Of a DNA stretch of 64,000 nt, positions 24,315 through 37,800 are shown one piece after another. A model generated the notes under the pieces. It was not told the DNA's origin and searched no databases. It was given only the letters and a program-made list of their open reading frames with translations. The position numbers and the translations under genes were made by a program. Numbering within the stretch: position 1 is the stretch's first letter; each line of letters starts with the position of its first letter. Source of the DNA: Wuchereria bancrofti (lineage: Eukaryota; Nematoda; Chromadorea; Rhabditida; Onchocercidae); contig SSBO01000009.1 of NCBI GenBank assembly GCA_005281725.1, positions 337,309 through 401,308 of the forward strand, written 5' to 3'.

Positions 24315-26215
24315 TTTATGATTGATCATACTCCTTTCATTTCTAGAATTCTTGTTTTTTTGTAGGTGGCTAAGATAGATATGGTAATTCAAAGCTTATT
24401 TATAAGTTTTTGCATATAAATTCTGATGTCTTATTTTGTATAAAATGATAGCCGTAAGTCAAAAGTCGTGAAATTTAAATATTCATAATTGATCGAATCA
24501 ATGTCGTTTAAATCTGAAATAATACAAGCTTAGCTGATAATGATACAGAATTCATGCGGTCATGTTCAGGACTAACTTTATCTTTTATTTAGTTCCTTTG
24601 AACTATTTTGCAAATATTTATCTTATTTGTCGAATGTAAGTTATACTTTCATGCGGTTTGTCTATGTCTAACTTTTCTCGTCTATGCAGTGCCTATAAGA
24701 TCAATCTTCATTTTGTAGGGTCGGTATTATGGATCGCTTAACACTAGTACCATAATTATCTGTGTTGAAAATTATGATGAAATTTTATTTTTCTTTATCA
24801 ATTTTTTTTCTTTTTTTTTGAACAATTTTTTGTTATTGTTGCTGTTGCTGTTGCTGTTTTTCTACGAAAAAAAAAAAAGAACGAAGTATATTTCGAAATA
24901 TGTTCTTCGATGCGGTGTTACTGTTAAAGTACTTCACTGTTTTTTATCTGCTGATTAATTAATGACTGGTCGAATTTTGTATTATTTGCCTAGAAACATT
25001 GCAAGATATCAAATGTTGCAATCTATTTTACGATTGAAATGAGGACACAGCATGTTGTCTTTTTCATTTGATCACAATTATTACAATAGAAATAAGGTAG
25101 TTAATTGATCATTGGGAAGGGCAAGTTTGCAGGAAAAAAGAAACGAGGTAGAAAGAGTAAACTTTGAGTATGTTTCAAAAATTCCAGTAAAGTTATACTG
25201 GATTATTCGTGCATCTCAAAGTATTAGTTAGAATCCTGTATTTCCAAAACTTTTTACTTTTTATATTACATTAAATTTATTTATTCTTGGAGGTGCTATG
25301 TGTTGAAGTGATCTTGAAATTTCAAAATATTTCACATTGTATTTAATCGTGTTTTGGTTTTTCAACACGATTTTTTACTCATCTGTGATAAAATGATGGA
25401 TACAATATGCAACACATAGATATTACTTTTATTTTTTACTTTTTAATTATCTTTAAAGTTTGAACAGTCAAAATTGTGCTACACCAATACAAGAGTCATC
25501 CATGTTAATTTCTTTTTTTTTTTTTTTTTGCAATGATTTTTGTATTTTGTGGCTTTTCAATATGACTTTCTTAATTTTAAATCCCTTTACCGATTTTACA
25601 ATTTGAATATATGCAAATTTTCTTCGATAGCATGTGACATATGTGACAACATGTGGCATTTCTTTTACGTTTACTATTTTTACTTCACTTCTAATAATAT
25701 TTCAATTATTTTTTGTTTCAAATTTTATTGCATGATTAGATGTGCTAGGAGAGTGCATGAAAAGTGGTTTTTACCTCTTGCAAGTTGTACATTGTTAGTA
25801 GTTTCAAATTCAAAATTTTCTTTTATCTTGAAATGAAGATATTTTTAGGTTTGATATTTTGAAGTAATAATCTTTATGAAGTGATAAATTTATGCAAATT
25901 TCCCCAAAAAGGAAACATAGAATTTTTACTGAATGATATGGTCAAAATGTTAATCTAACGTTAAAGAATCTATCGTTTAGGTCATAAATGATTCATTTTT
26001 CTTTCTAATTAATGAGTATGTTATGAATAAAAATGATTGCATAGAATTTATAATAAAATATCTATCTAAAAAATTAATGTAATATCAATGAAAGATAATT
26101 AACGTAATGGGAATGGAAAAAATAAAATAAGTAAAAAGAAATTGAAAAATGAATCAAATAAATGAGTAATTAATTATTGGATTAGAAAATAAGTATTCAA
26201 ATGTTGCCAGTATAT
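24315..26215. other. tomm-20 3' flank and intergenic sequence
   Basis: No convincing exon on either strand. Small ORFs at 25468-25659 (minus) and 25540-25836 (plus) overlap each other, have no splice context and show no recognisable domain. Confidence 0.5.
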
Positions 26216-26229
26216 AATTTCGTCACTTT

Positions 26230-26247
26230 TTTTTTTTTTTTTTAATG

Positions 26248-26288
<41 letters not shown>
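26230..26288. repeat. Poly-T tract (~60 nt, interrupted)
   Basis: Two long T homopolymers are separated by AATGCAAA. Length in the assembly is likely unreliable. Confidence 0.85.
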
Positions 26289-26487
26289 TAGATACAATCA
26301 TTTTGTAAAAATATTCCAATTTCTATTCATTCGATATAGCGAAATTCAATGTCACTTTAAGAGATGGGACAAAAGATGATGGATAGAATGAAGGAAGAAG
26401 GGGACAATTTTAGTGTTTATTGCAAAAGTTAAGAAATGGACTGGTTGTGAATGTATTGAGTAGTATTAGTTGTATCGTTTACTGGTC

Positions 26488-26518
26488 GCGGTCGATGTCC
26501 TCATATGGTCATGACCGC
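26488..26518. other. Small GC-rich hairpin-forming sequence
   Basis: GCGGTCGATG and the downstream CATGACCGC can pair with a one-base bulge across a short loop. It stands out only because the surroundings are so AT-rich. It is not a recognisable tRNA or other ncRNA. Confidence 0.35.
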
Positions 26519-26756
26519 CGATAGTATCGTTGTCATCATTAATCTATCATAGTAATAGTTATTTATAGTAATAGTAATAGAAATTCTAATTACTTATTAA
26601 ACTTTCATCATAATTTATTAATATTCAAAAAAAGAAAAAAATTTTTTTTTCTTTTATCATTAACATTATTATATTCATATATGTTAATAATAATTATGAT
26701 AACTAAAATGAAATAAGAAGCAATTAAATGATGAAATAATTGATTGATTAATTTCC

Positions 26757-26784
26757 AAAAAAAAAAAAAAAAAAAAAAAAAAAA
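26757..26784. repeat. Poly-A tract
   Basis: A 28-nt A run with no coding or retrotransposon sequence upstream to suggest a retroposed tail. Confidence 0.8.
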
Positions 26785-26859
26785 GCATATAACATTAATT
26801 AACGTAAATGGTCAATGAATTTTAAAATTATTATTATTTTGGATGTTATTTATCATTAC

Positions 26860-27053
26860 TGTTTCGTTGTTATTATTATTATTATTATTATTGTTGTTGT
26901 TATTGTTATTGTTAATGTAACAGATTTTGCACTGAATACCAATAATTCTATGGATAATAAATATTATTGCACCACCACCACTACTACCACCACCATCACC
27001 GCCACGACTACCACAACCACCCACAACTATGCCCTCTTTTACGATTCATTCTT

Positions 27054-27085
<32 letters not shown>

Positions 27086-27330
27086 CCTCTCTCTGTCTTT
27101 CTCTCTCTCCCTCTCTCTGTCTTTCTCTCTCTCCCTCTCTCTCTCCTTCCCCCATTCTAACAAATAAATTAGTTCAGCGGTTTTGTTAGAAGAGATGAGA
27201 GGATGTATGTATTTCAACCCGCAACAGTTTTCAAAATTGTTATGTCCAGCGTCACTTATTCATTGCTCTCAACGACTACTACTACTACTACCACTACCAC
27301 TACCACTACTACTACTACTACTACTACAAC
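26860..27330. repeat. Compound microsatellite cluster: (TTA)n, (ACC)n, (CT)n with 24-bp units, (ACT)n
   Basis: Successive arrays are TTA/TTG (26870-26910), ACCACC/ACTACC (26970-27025), a CT tract containing three 24-bp units starting GTCTTTCTCT at 27071, 27095 and 27119, then ACT/ACC (27280-27330). Apparent frames here on both strands are repeat translations. Confidence 0.85.
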
Positions 27331-27494
27331 AATTTTTATTACTAATTATTGTTACTGCTATTACTGTTGCTAATATCACACAATCATTAACTATGAAAGA
27401 TATATGGCGCTTTTGTCTGTAGAGATTGACCTATCGCAATTGTCATTTAAATCCGATGAATTTACAATTATTTATGTATATATTTTAAATTGTA

Positions 27495-27565
27495 CAGATA
27501 TATATATATAGACATACATACATACATACATACATACACATACATGTAGTGTATATATGTATGTG
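27495..27565. repeat. (TA)n / (TACA)n microsatellite
   Basis: TATATATATA followed by repeated ACAT/TACA units. The minus-strand Cys/Met/Tyr frame is an artefact of it. Confidence 0.8.
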
Positions 27566-27569
27566 AAGC

Positions 27570-29900
27570 ATCCTAATAGATGGATAGATGTATGTGTATG
27601 ACAAATGGGTGATGGCCTCTTTCTACATCTATCATCACAGCTGACAGTAGTACTGCCGTTTATTTCAACTATAACTATCATAAAATACTCCAATTTATTA
27701 TGTGATTTGTTTTCAAGTTGATTTTAAAATTCTTTAAAATGTTTATCTCACATACATATATGAAATAAACATTTCATTCATGGAAACATAATACTGTTAT
27801 TTTTACTACTATTGTTACTTACTATTTACTACTAGTAATAGTATCACTATTATTATTACTGTAGCTATTATTAGTAATAGGGGTAGTAGTAATGGTAGTG
27901 GTATTAGTAGTAATAAGAAGTGTGGTATTAAAAGTAGTTCAAGAAATTAAAGAAATACTAATTTGAGAATGATTAATTATTTAATGAAAATAATTTTATT
28001 GTATATTTATTTCCTACTTTGTTTTATGTAAAAATTATTAGTAGTAGTAATAATGATAATGAAATGGAAGACAATTTTCATTCATATAAGAAAAAATCGT
28101 ATGATAAGATTAATTATGATTCTTAATAAGAAATAAATATTTGATATAGTGATTTCTTGTTAATAAGGATAATACTAATGATGATGATGATGATTTAAAA
28201 ATTGAGAGATTCTATCAAAGATAATATTTAATATTGAGGGGTAAACAATTGGTAGTTATTAGCAAAGTTAATCATTTGATTTTTTAATGTCGTAAATATA
28301 ATTTATCACCGTAATCATTGTTATCATCATAATCAATCAATAATGATGGATAATCATACTATAGGTCTTTCGTCACATTCTTCAAATATTGACTAATTTT
28401 TGTTTTTTTTTCCAACTAAAATAAAAAAAAGATGGAATCGATATAAACAGAATCGATAAAGACTTCATCATAAAGTAGTTTACTGCTATTATTATTAGTA
28501 CCGTAAAGAATATAGTACTATAAGTATTCCTCTAACTATTACCGTAAACAATACAGTACTACAAGTGTTACTTTAATTGTTACCGTAAAACATTTGATAA
28601 ATAGTTACTGTTATTACTGATATTATGAAAGATTATTACAAAGCAGTTACTATTATTATCGATACCACAAATTATCTTGCTTTTATCACTAACACAGTTT
28701 AATGTCAATATCATATACGATTACTTCTGATACTGTAAAAGAGTATCCTAAAATAGTTGTCATTACTATAAAAACGAGTACCTTGCTATAAATAAATAAA
28801 TACCTTAATACCTTGTTGACACCATAAACATCTTAAATAAATGAATATCTTGATACGTTGTTGACATTGTCAACAAATATCTTAATACCTTGCTGATTCT
28901 ATAAACAAATATTTAAAATAAATAGCATTTTATCACTAATACTTCTATTATTATTGCTGAATATTCAATACTGTTCATGTTAACATACCTCCCCAATTTT
29001 GAAATAAATTTGGATACAACAGTTGTCAAATTTATTGTGCTATCATTTATTTATTTATTTATTTATTTATTTTCATTATTTATGATTAATCACTGCTTAT
29101 TATTATTGTTATTATTATTATTATTATTATTATTGCTACTAGTTATTGCTGCTATTATCACCATTACTATTATTATTATTATTTCACATACTGAAATAAT
29201 AATAGTTTTTCCTGAATTAGGTCAAATGAATCAATACACTGCTTTACATATTTCCTTTTAATTAATTTCAGTTTACCTAAATTTAAAATTTTCTCTTTTA
29301 GATTTTTGCATAATGTAACGTCAATGTTTATTTATTTTCACAATTACTATTTTTCATTTTTTTAACTTTATAAAAAGTTAAATATTGTTATATATTTTAT
29401 TAACCTTTTTTTCGCACTTATTCATTTTCCTTAATCCGATTGTCATTATTTTGCATTTTCCATATGGACAATTGTTTAATTTATTTCTTTTAATTATATT
29501 CTATTTTCCTCTTCTTCTTTTCCATCTTTCTCTCTCTCCTCTCCTCCTCTCTTTCTTCATCCCTTTCAAATTGTTATGCACTAAAAATTTATTAAAATTT
29601 ATTATTTTTCAAGTTTTTTAAAAATTCTTTTATAGGCACACATAACAACTTCACGCTTTTTCATTATTACTAGTTCTTTTCATAGTATTTGTGCAATTGC
29701 TTAATTAATTCCATTAATGATTAGTTGTATTATTATAAGTGCCACTAAACAAATTTAATTATATATTGAAAAAAGAAATGAAAAGGCAAATATAACATTA
29801 ATTAATAATAATGGATAATGATTCGACACATTAATCCATTTCTACATTTTCAACCAATATTTTAAAAAAATATGTAATTTTTTTTTTTTTTTTTTTTTGC
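27570..29900. other. Intergenic sequence with degenerate short repeats
   Basis: Contains loosely repeated blocks such as TTACCGTAAA...TACAGTACTA (28497-28600) and ACCTTGTTGACA...TAAACA (about 28790-28930), plus TTTA/TTA arrays (29045-29180). No gene was recognised before the zinc-finger gene. Confidence 0.5.
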
Positions 29901-29910
29901 TAATTTCAGT
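29900..29910 (+). promoter_or_regulatory. Candidate trans-splice acceptor of the zinc-finger gene
   Basis: A long poly-T followed by GCTAATTTCAG ends at 29909, 33 nt upstream of the ATG. The position fits SL addition or a 5'UTR intron. Confidence 0.45.
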
Positions 29911-29942
29911 AAATATTATTGAAATAACTTCGATTTATCAAA

Positions 29943-32900
29943 ATGTTACGACAACTTTTATCAACAACGAATGGTGCTGGTTCGAGTAATGCATTATCCA
30001 ATGATTATGAACATTGTCCAATATATCCATTAAGTAGCCGAAATTTTGAAAATTCAGCAATGACATCACCTCTACCATCATTATCACAACCGTCACTACA
30101 TTTATCACAATCACAATTACTACCACCATTACCATCATCATCATCGTCGTCAACATCATCATCATTATCATCAGCATCAGCATCACTGTTATCATCATCA
30201 GCATCGTCATCATCAGCATCATCATCATCGTCATCATCATCATCGGCATCAGCATCAACATCAGCATCATCACTATCATTACCATTATCATTATCACCAA
30301 CATCAACATTACCATCAACAGATACTGTATCAATATCAACATCACAAAACCAGTTCCGGATTAATGACAATAAAAATTTGGTAGTTAAACAATTTTTCTT
30401 TTTTCCCTCTCTCTCTCTCTCTCTATTTCTGTTCCCACTTTTACCTTCTCTGATTTTTATTGAAATATTCTTTTTTTTTCTCTCTCCTTGTTTAATAAAA
30501 ACTTCAAAATTTTTATTATGAAATTTATGCAACAAAAAGAAGAGAAGTGAAAGTTTAATTTTGCTTAAAGCAATTTATAATGCTATTTGACAAAAAAAAA
30601 AGAAGAGGAAAATGTGATATTAATGTTAGAATGATTCAATTAGTTAATTTTATACGACATTTTAATCACATACATACACCAATTAACGTTATTCATAAAA
30701 AAAAAAAAAATAAAAGAAAAAACTCTTTTTTACTCATATCTATTGAAAAGAAAAAGATGAAAGGAATAAAATTTATGATTAGTAATTTGAAAAATGATAA
30801 TTAAAAATAGATTGTAAAAGAGAATTAAATATTTTCACAATTTTTTTTTATTATTCCAATTATAATTGAAATGTGTTGTATTTTTTCGTTCTTCTTTTTT
30901 TAATTTGGTTTCAAAAATCTTTTTAATTTTAAATTTAATTCCATATTTAATATCATATTTATTTTCATCAAGATTTTTCAATCATTCCTTTTTTTTTGTT
31001 CCTCTTTTTTTTTTTTTTTTTGTTTTTTGCAATAGATTGAAATTTTTATTTTAGATTACCGCCGAATATATGTCATTGGCCGCGGGTTATGGCATGCAAA
31101 CACCGATAACATCAAATCATTTGGAAATTTTGGACACAAATAACGATTTGAATGGTTTATTGAATTTAATTACTATGAATATTTCATAATGATGAATAAT
31201 TCCACAATTATTATTGCATTAAATAATAGCATAAATATTGTTGGATAGTGCTAGAAAATTTGATATTAATTATTAATATTATTTTTATATGTGTGATGAG
31301 AAGTGAAAATAATGAATAAGTAATCGAATAAGCTAAATTACTACCTCGAAAGCTAAACTACTACAAGCATTAATTTTATTTCATATTTTTGTTAATGAAA
31401 TAAGTAAACGCAATAATTTTTACTTTTACATATTTTGCTATTTTAAATTTAAATTATAAAATATTGCTAAAATATTAAATTATTATTTATTTGACATATT
31501 TATGCTTCATGTTGATTATTTTCTGGCCTAATTAAAAACTAAAATTTCATTTACCAATGAAATAATTAAAATTAATGTAACCTACATAATTAAATAAATA
31601 AATTGTTCTCAACTGATAATGGTTTGCTGTAAAGTGCATTCTTCCGTGTAGGATTTAAATTCGTTAATTGCATTCGAATTTTTATAGCTAATTACCGTTC
31701 CGAAATTTTTTCCAATTTTTTTTTTTGTGGAAAGTGATTAAATTTTAAAAGAAAAGAGAAAAAAAGGCAATTAGAAAAGTGAGGATTTATTAGCACTCAG
31801 TTGAATGTATCAGTTGATGAGAAAATTAGTAAAATTTTATCTCGGATATTTTTCTTTTTTTAATGTTTTTGTTTTTACTTCGTCAAGCAATTTGTTTTTT
31901 TTTTTTTTGAAATTTTCTGTGATAAAAAATTAAAATCTTTAAATGTTAAAATTCATTTCAAATTTGTTTAAATATTTCATTTTGAATTTTTGTTTCTTCT
32001 TTTAAATAATTTCAACTGAAGTTTTGATTTTAATAATTTAATTAATAAATTGTATAAGTTATTGAATTCGGTTTTTATTTTTTTTAAATTCTATTACGAA
32101 ACACTATTGTGTTTTATTTAATAATACTTTTTTTTTTCGTAAAAAACATTGTATAATTAAGTTTTTGCAATCATTTTTTTATTTTTTAAATTTTTATATA
32201 TAATTTATTTTGAGATACAACAGAATTATTCTCATCAACGTATGCGATGCTTTCGGCTGATAGTACGCTATCATGGAATGTTTGGGATGAACAAACACGA
32301 TTTTCAAATAATACAAATGATTTTACTAGTAATCAAGTAATTATTAATTTTTTATATATTTTTTTAAATTATAACGTATACTTTCACAATATACCAATGC
32401 TATGAATATTTTTCATTTTATAAATTTTTTGATAAAAATATTGAAAAAAAAAAGAAAAAAGTATGATTGTAAAAAAGAATATTTTGATAATGAAATTAGT
32501 AAAAAAAAAGACAAATAAGTAATTGATTACTTAATGAGGAAATTAATGAAAGAAAAAAAAAATTAAGTTATAAATTTTTCACACAAATATAAATGTTAAA
32601 TATTATTAGTTTATTTTTCTTTTGAGACATTTTTTTTTTTTGTTTTCAATTTTAGTTTTAATATTAATAAGAAAAACGTTCATAACAAAGCATTTTTTTT
32701 ATATGTAAAATAAAATATATATATGTAGTGAAAATTTTTTAAATCAAATGGATAAATATTAAATTAATTTGACAGTTGAATTTTTACTAATTGATTTAAT
32801 TTTTTAACGATTTTGTCAACCAAATCTATACTAAATGAATTAATTTCAACAATTTTAACAATGAAAAATTTTTCATTAATTAATTAAAAAAAAAAAAAAA

Positions 32901-34779
32901 CAATTACTCTTATTTTTTTTAAATTACAGGTACCAATGAGCATAAATAATCATAATTTTGGTTATCCGATACATACAACAATACCTGGTTGCTCAAATGA
33001 TATTAGGTAAAAATAATCATTATCAATTGAGATATTTTCAAAAATAAATATTTACAAATTAATCATCAATTTTTAACAATAATTAAAAATTTTACATCTA
33101 TAAAATAGAAGAAAAAAAGTCACAGTTTAATTTATAATTTTAATTTATTTTTGTTTCTTTCTTCTTTTTTGTTTTTCAGATATCAAACATGTAATACAAA
33201 TCAAATTGATAATAATTATACAACAAATTGTCATGGTAATCGATTAGAATTACAACAACCAATGCAGCAACCAATAGTACTACCAAATATTAATGAAAGT
33301 AGAAATTATGGTCAACAACAAAAATGTACCGAAAATTTGAATCAAATAACACAATTACGATTTTCTGATACCAATCAAAAAATGATGATTCATCATGATA
33401 CAGGTTAATTGCTAAAAAAAAAAAAAAAATTTTTTTTTCCTACTCATTTCTGGAACAGGTCCTTTAGAGAAATAATATAATAATTAAATTAAATTTGTAA
33501 TAATTGAAATGCATATTTGTGTAGAAATAATGCAATAATTAAATTCTCACTCATTTGTGGAACGGGTGCTCTAGAGAATATAATAATTAAATTAAATTTT
33601 TAATAATTAAAGTGCATCTTTGTATGGAAATAATGTAATAATTAAATTCTCACTCATTTGTGGAACGGGTGCTTTAGAGAATATAATAATTAAATTAGAT
33701 TTTTAATAATTAAAATGCATCTTTGTATGGAAATAATGTAATAATTAAATTCCCATTCATTTCTGGAGTAGGTCATTTAGAGAATAATATAATAATTAAA
33801 TTTCTGAGTAATAATTAGATTTCTGAGAAATAGAGAAATAATATACTAATTAAATAATTAAACAACATAAAATTAAAAATAATATAATAATTGAATGTAA
33901 TAAATTTCTCACTTCTGGAAGAGGACTTTTAAAGAAATGAAATAATAATTAATATTCAAAATTTTTATTTATAACAAATGTATAGTTGTATATATATGTT
34001 CTGGCCAATTTGCAAATAATTAAATATTACGTTCATATAAGTAAAAATTCATACAAATAAAATCAACGTTAATTCACGTGAACTATAATAATTATATATA
34101 CGTTCATTAAAGACATCACTTTTTAATATTTATTAATTAAAAAAGACAAGAAAAATTCTTCTATTATAATAATATTATAAGTTAAAATATTCATGTGTTG
34201 AAAAGAAAATAACTTTGCTAAAAGATTTTAAAATAATATATTACAACAATATTATTATTTTATTTTTTTTTTTTTTTAAAAGAGAAGAGATTATAAAATT
34301 ATTAAACTAAATTATTCACAATAAAAATTAATTCTAAAATAATTATATAGAAAGATAGGAAGAAAGAAAAAAAAAAAAGAAGAGGCCAAAAAGGAAAGGA
34401 AATTTTTGACAGGTTCTGGTGAAACAGTTGTCAACAGATGTGAAAAGAAGCAAATTACGTGTATGGCATGTCACGCTGTTTACTCATCACGTAGATCACT
34501 TACTGGGCATATTGGACGTAATGAAAAATGTCGAGAAATTATCGGTGTGTAAAATGTGTGATTTAATAAGGGAACGAAAAAAAAAAAAGAAAAAGAAAAA
34601 CTATTAAACAAATTTCTAGTGCGAAAAAAAAAAATAAATAAATAAAACTTTTAAATATTTGAAGACAAGAAAAATTAATTAATATAATTTCGCCAATATT
34701 ATTTATTATTATTACTATTATTATTATTATTATTATTATTATCATTATTATTATTGTTATTATTAGTTATTATTATTAC

Positions 34780-34823
<44 letters not shown>

Positions 34824-37800
34824 TAAATATTAATTATTTTATCAAAAAATGAATAAAATTTATTTCATCCTAGCTTTACTTTTTAAACTAAATAATTCTT
34901 CATCATTTTCTTTTTTTCTTAAATCTCTCTAACGATTTAAAATATATTTGTAAATTAGACACAATATTTAACGTTGTTTTTTTATTCTTAGCACTGAAAT
35001 AATGCACTTTATGAGAATGTCACATATATTTTGATTGATTCTACAGAAAGTTTAAATTAATTTTTTCATTCTAATACCTTATTGATAATATTGACATATT
35101 AATAATATTGATAAGCTGTTGGACCTGTTCCATTTTTTTTTTTTTTTTTATGATTAAAGTTTTCTTTCTATGAGATTTGCTATAATTTTTGAATAAAAAG
35201 GAATTTATACATTTTCTTAATTACTAATATTATCACATATTTAACAAAATTTCATTTAAATTGCTATTTAAAACAATAACATTTAATTCTTAGCAAAAGA
35301 AGGAGAAAAAAATTTTTTTCTATTTAATTAATCTATTTAAATTTTAGTTACTTTTTAAGCTGTCTTAAATAATTATTGGTCATAAATTAATTATTAATAT
35401 TGAAAGTACAAAATTCGTCATCATTTTTTAGCAAAAGCATTTAGCTTTAATTGCTTATCATTCATATGTTAGCATTAAATATTAAATCGTAAAATGAAAT
35501 TGAAAATAGGATTTTATTAAAAAATTACAGGTCGAAATTATTTAGACCAAATGGGTGGTTCGGTTGGAAATATACGAATATGTGAACCAGGAAATATTAC
35601 AAATTCAAATGGCATTGACCCGGTTTGTCCGTACTGTGATCGTTTTATCAGTCATTATAAAGTAAACATTTATTTATTTATTTATTTATTTTTGTTTTTT
35701 ATTATTAAAGTGCATTTTATTGATAGATGATTAATAAATAAACAAAAATCTTTTTTTTTTTCATAAAAAATTATATAATATAACATTACATCAAAATATT
35801 AATATTAAATTATATATTAAAGACTTTAGCAGTATAGTAAAATTAGACATTAGTTTAACTTTTTATTTAATTTATGTATTATTTTCTAGCTTCACATTAC
35901 AATGACTGCAGATTGGAAATTCAAAAATTTAAATTCCAATCAAATTTTTAATCATAATTGAAATTTTATCATTTTGTTTCTTTTTTTATATGACAATTTG
36001 ACAATATTAATTGTGGCTATGAATTAATTTGCTTAGTAAAATATTAATGTAAAAATTCGTTTTGTTTAATTTATTCAATTATGAATTTTACTATATTTCA
36101 TTTTATTTAACTTTTATCTAAGAAAATTTCAAAGTATTCAATGATATAATGCAAATATAATAGTACTATGCTAATGAATAAATCTAAGATATGTTTTCAT
36201 TCTTTTAAAATTTTCACTATATATTTATTTATTTTTTCCTTTAAATTATTCAAATTGTGCCATTTACCTTTCACTAATTAACATATAAAATTATATAATG
36301 ATATGATTTGCGATAATTAATAATGATAATAATGATAACAATAGTAATAATAATAATAATATAAATGTTTTGTAACATTTTATAGGGTAATATTAGACGT
36401 CACGTCAATCAGTGCATGAGATCAATACGTAATGGTAATAAACTGAGGAGAAAAGGTTTTTTTTTTTTTTTGTATCTGTGTAAAATTACTTTTAAATTCA
36501 TTTTTATAATTTATTTTTAAATTTATAATTTATTTCATAATTTTTCTTTGCAACTTATTTTCAATTGAACAAAAATAAATTATAATTTTGTATTCATAAT
36601 AATGGAATATAATGGAAATATTTTTTTTTTCAATAAAAAATTCTATTTTATTATAAAAATAGTTATTTTAAGAAAAAAAAAAGAAAATAAAGTATTAATG
36701 TTTGTATTTTCTATTCTTTTCTTTTTAGATACGATCTTAAAACAATTCACTTCTGATACGATTCAATTTGATAATGGATGTAATGAATTGATGACATTTT
36801 CGGATAATTATCAACCAAATGTCTTAGAAACATCAATGACAACAGAAAAAGCACCATGGTTGAGTAATTGTAGTGATGTATTATTGGAACAAAATTCAAT
36901 AATTAAAACTAAATTATCGAATACAAAAAGAGATCGTAGTAATGATGATCCATTTCGATGTCCATTATGTGATTTTGCTACCATTTATAAGGTTTGTTTG
37001 TTTTTTTTCATTTGTAATAACAAAATGATAACGAAAAAAAAAAAGAAAGATAAGAGTAAAAAAGAAAAGTAAAAATAAAATATTAATAAATAAAGAAGTT
37101 GTGATTATAATAATTTGAAAAATAAAAGAAATACGAAAATATTTCATTCATAATAACAAAATGATGATATTAAAAAGAAAAGGAAGATAATAGTAAGAAA
37201 AAAAAGTAAAAGTAACAAGTAATAAATAAAGAAATTGTGATTAGAATAATCTAAAAAATAAAAGAAATGAGAAAATAGAGATAAAATAATGAAAATTACA
37301 AAGAGCATTTAGACTGAATTAAATTAATACATTAATTTATAATAAATTTTAAGCATTCCAGTTTTTTTCTTTTCTTTTTTTCGAAATAAGCATATTGAAT
37401 TATAATAGACGAATAAAAAAAAATTTTTTTAAATTTAAAAAAGTTATTTTTAAATTAAATGTAAAAAAAATAGTTTAGGCATGCGTTTTGACTTTTATGC
37501 ATATATCTATCTAATATTCATGCTTAACTTTTTAATATTTATTTGTTAATCTAGAAATATTTAACAGTTATGTTAAATTTTTTCAATATATTTATTATTT
37601 TAATAATAATTATTATGTTATATTTAATTCCAATATTTTCAATAATAATTATTTCAATAATAATTACTTGTTTGTTTACTTTTTATAATTTAATGAAGAG
37701 TATTGAGTAAATGTTGTTGCAATTTTGATCTAAAATTAATCATTGATAACGTTTTGCCTTTTTTTTTTTTTTTTTCTATTATTCTTAATAGGGCAATATG

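Noticed and set aside
26812..27422. Overlapping ORFs with poly-Asn, poly-Thr, Ser/Leu or Arg/Glu composition on both strands
   Set aside because: Products of the microsatellite cluster (TTA, ACC, CT, ACT).
6480..28000. CRISPR-like array, considered for the regularly spaced repeats
   Set aside because: The regular repeats are direct minisatellites without unique spacers, in a eukaryotic spliced-gene context.
30005..30535. Minus-strand Asp/Met-rich ORFs of 135 and 176 codons
   Set aside because: Antisense shadows of the TCA-repeat exon 1 of the zinc-finger gene, which has in-phase downstream exons and recognisable fingers.
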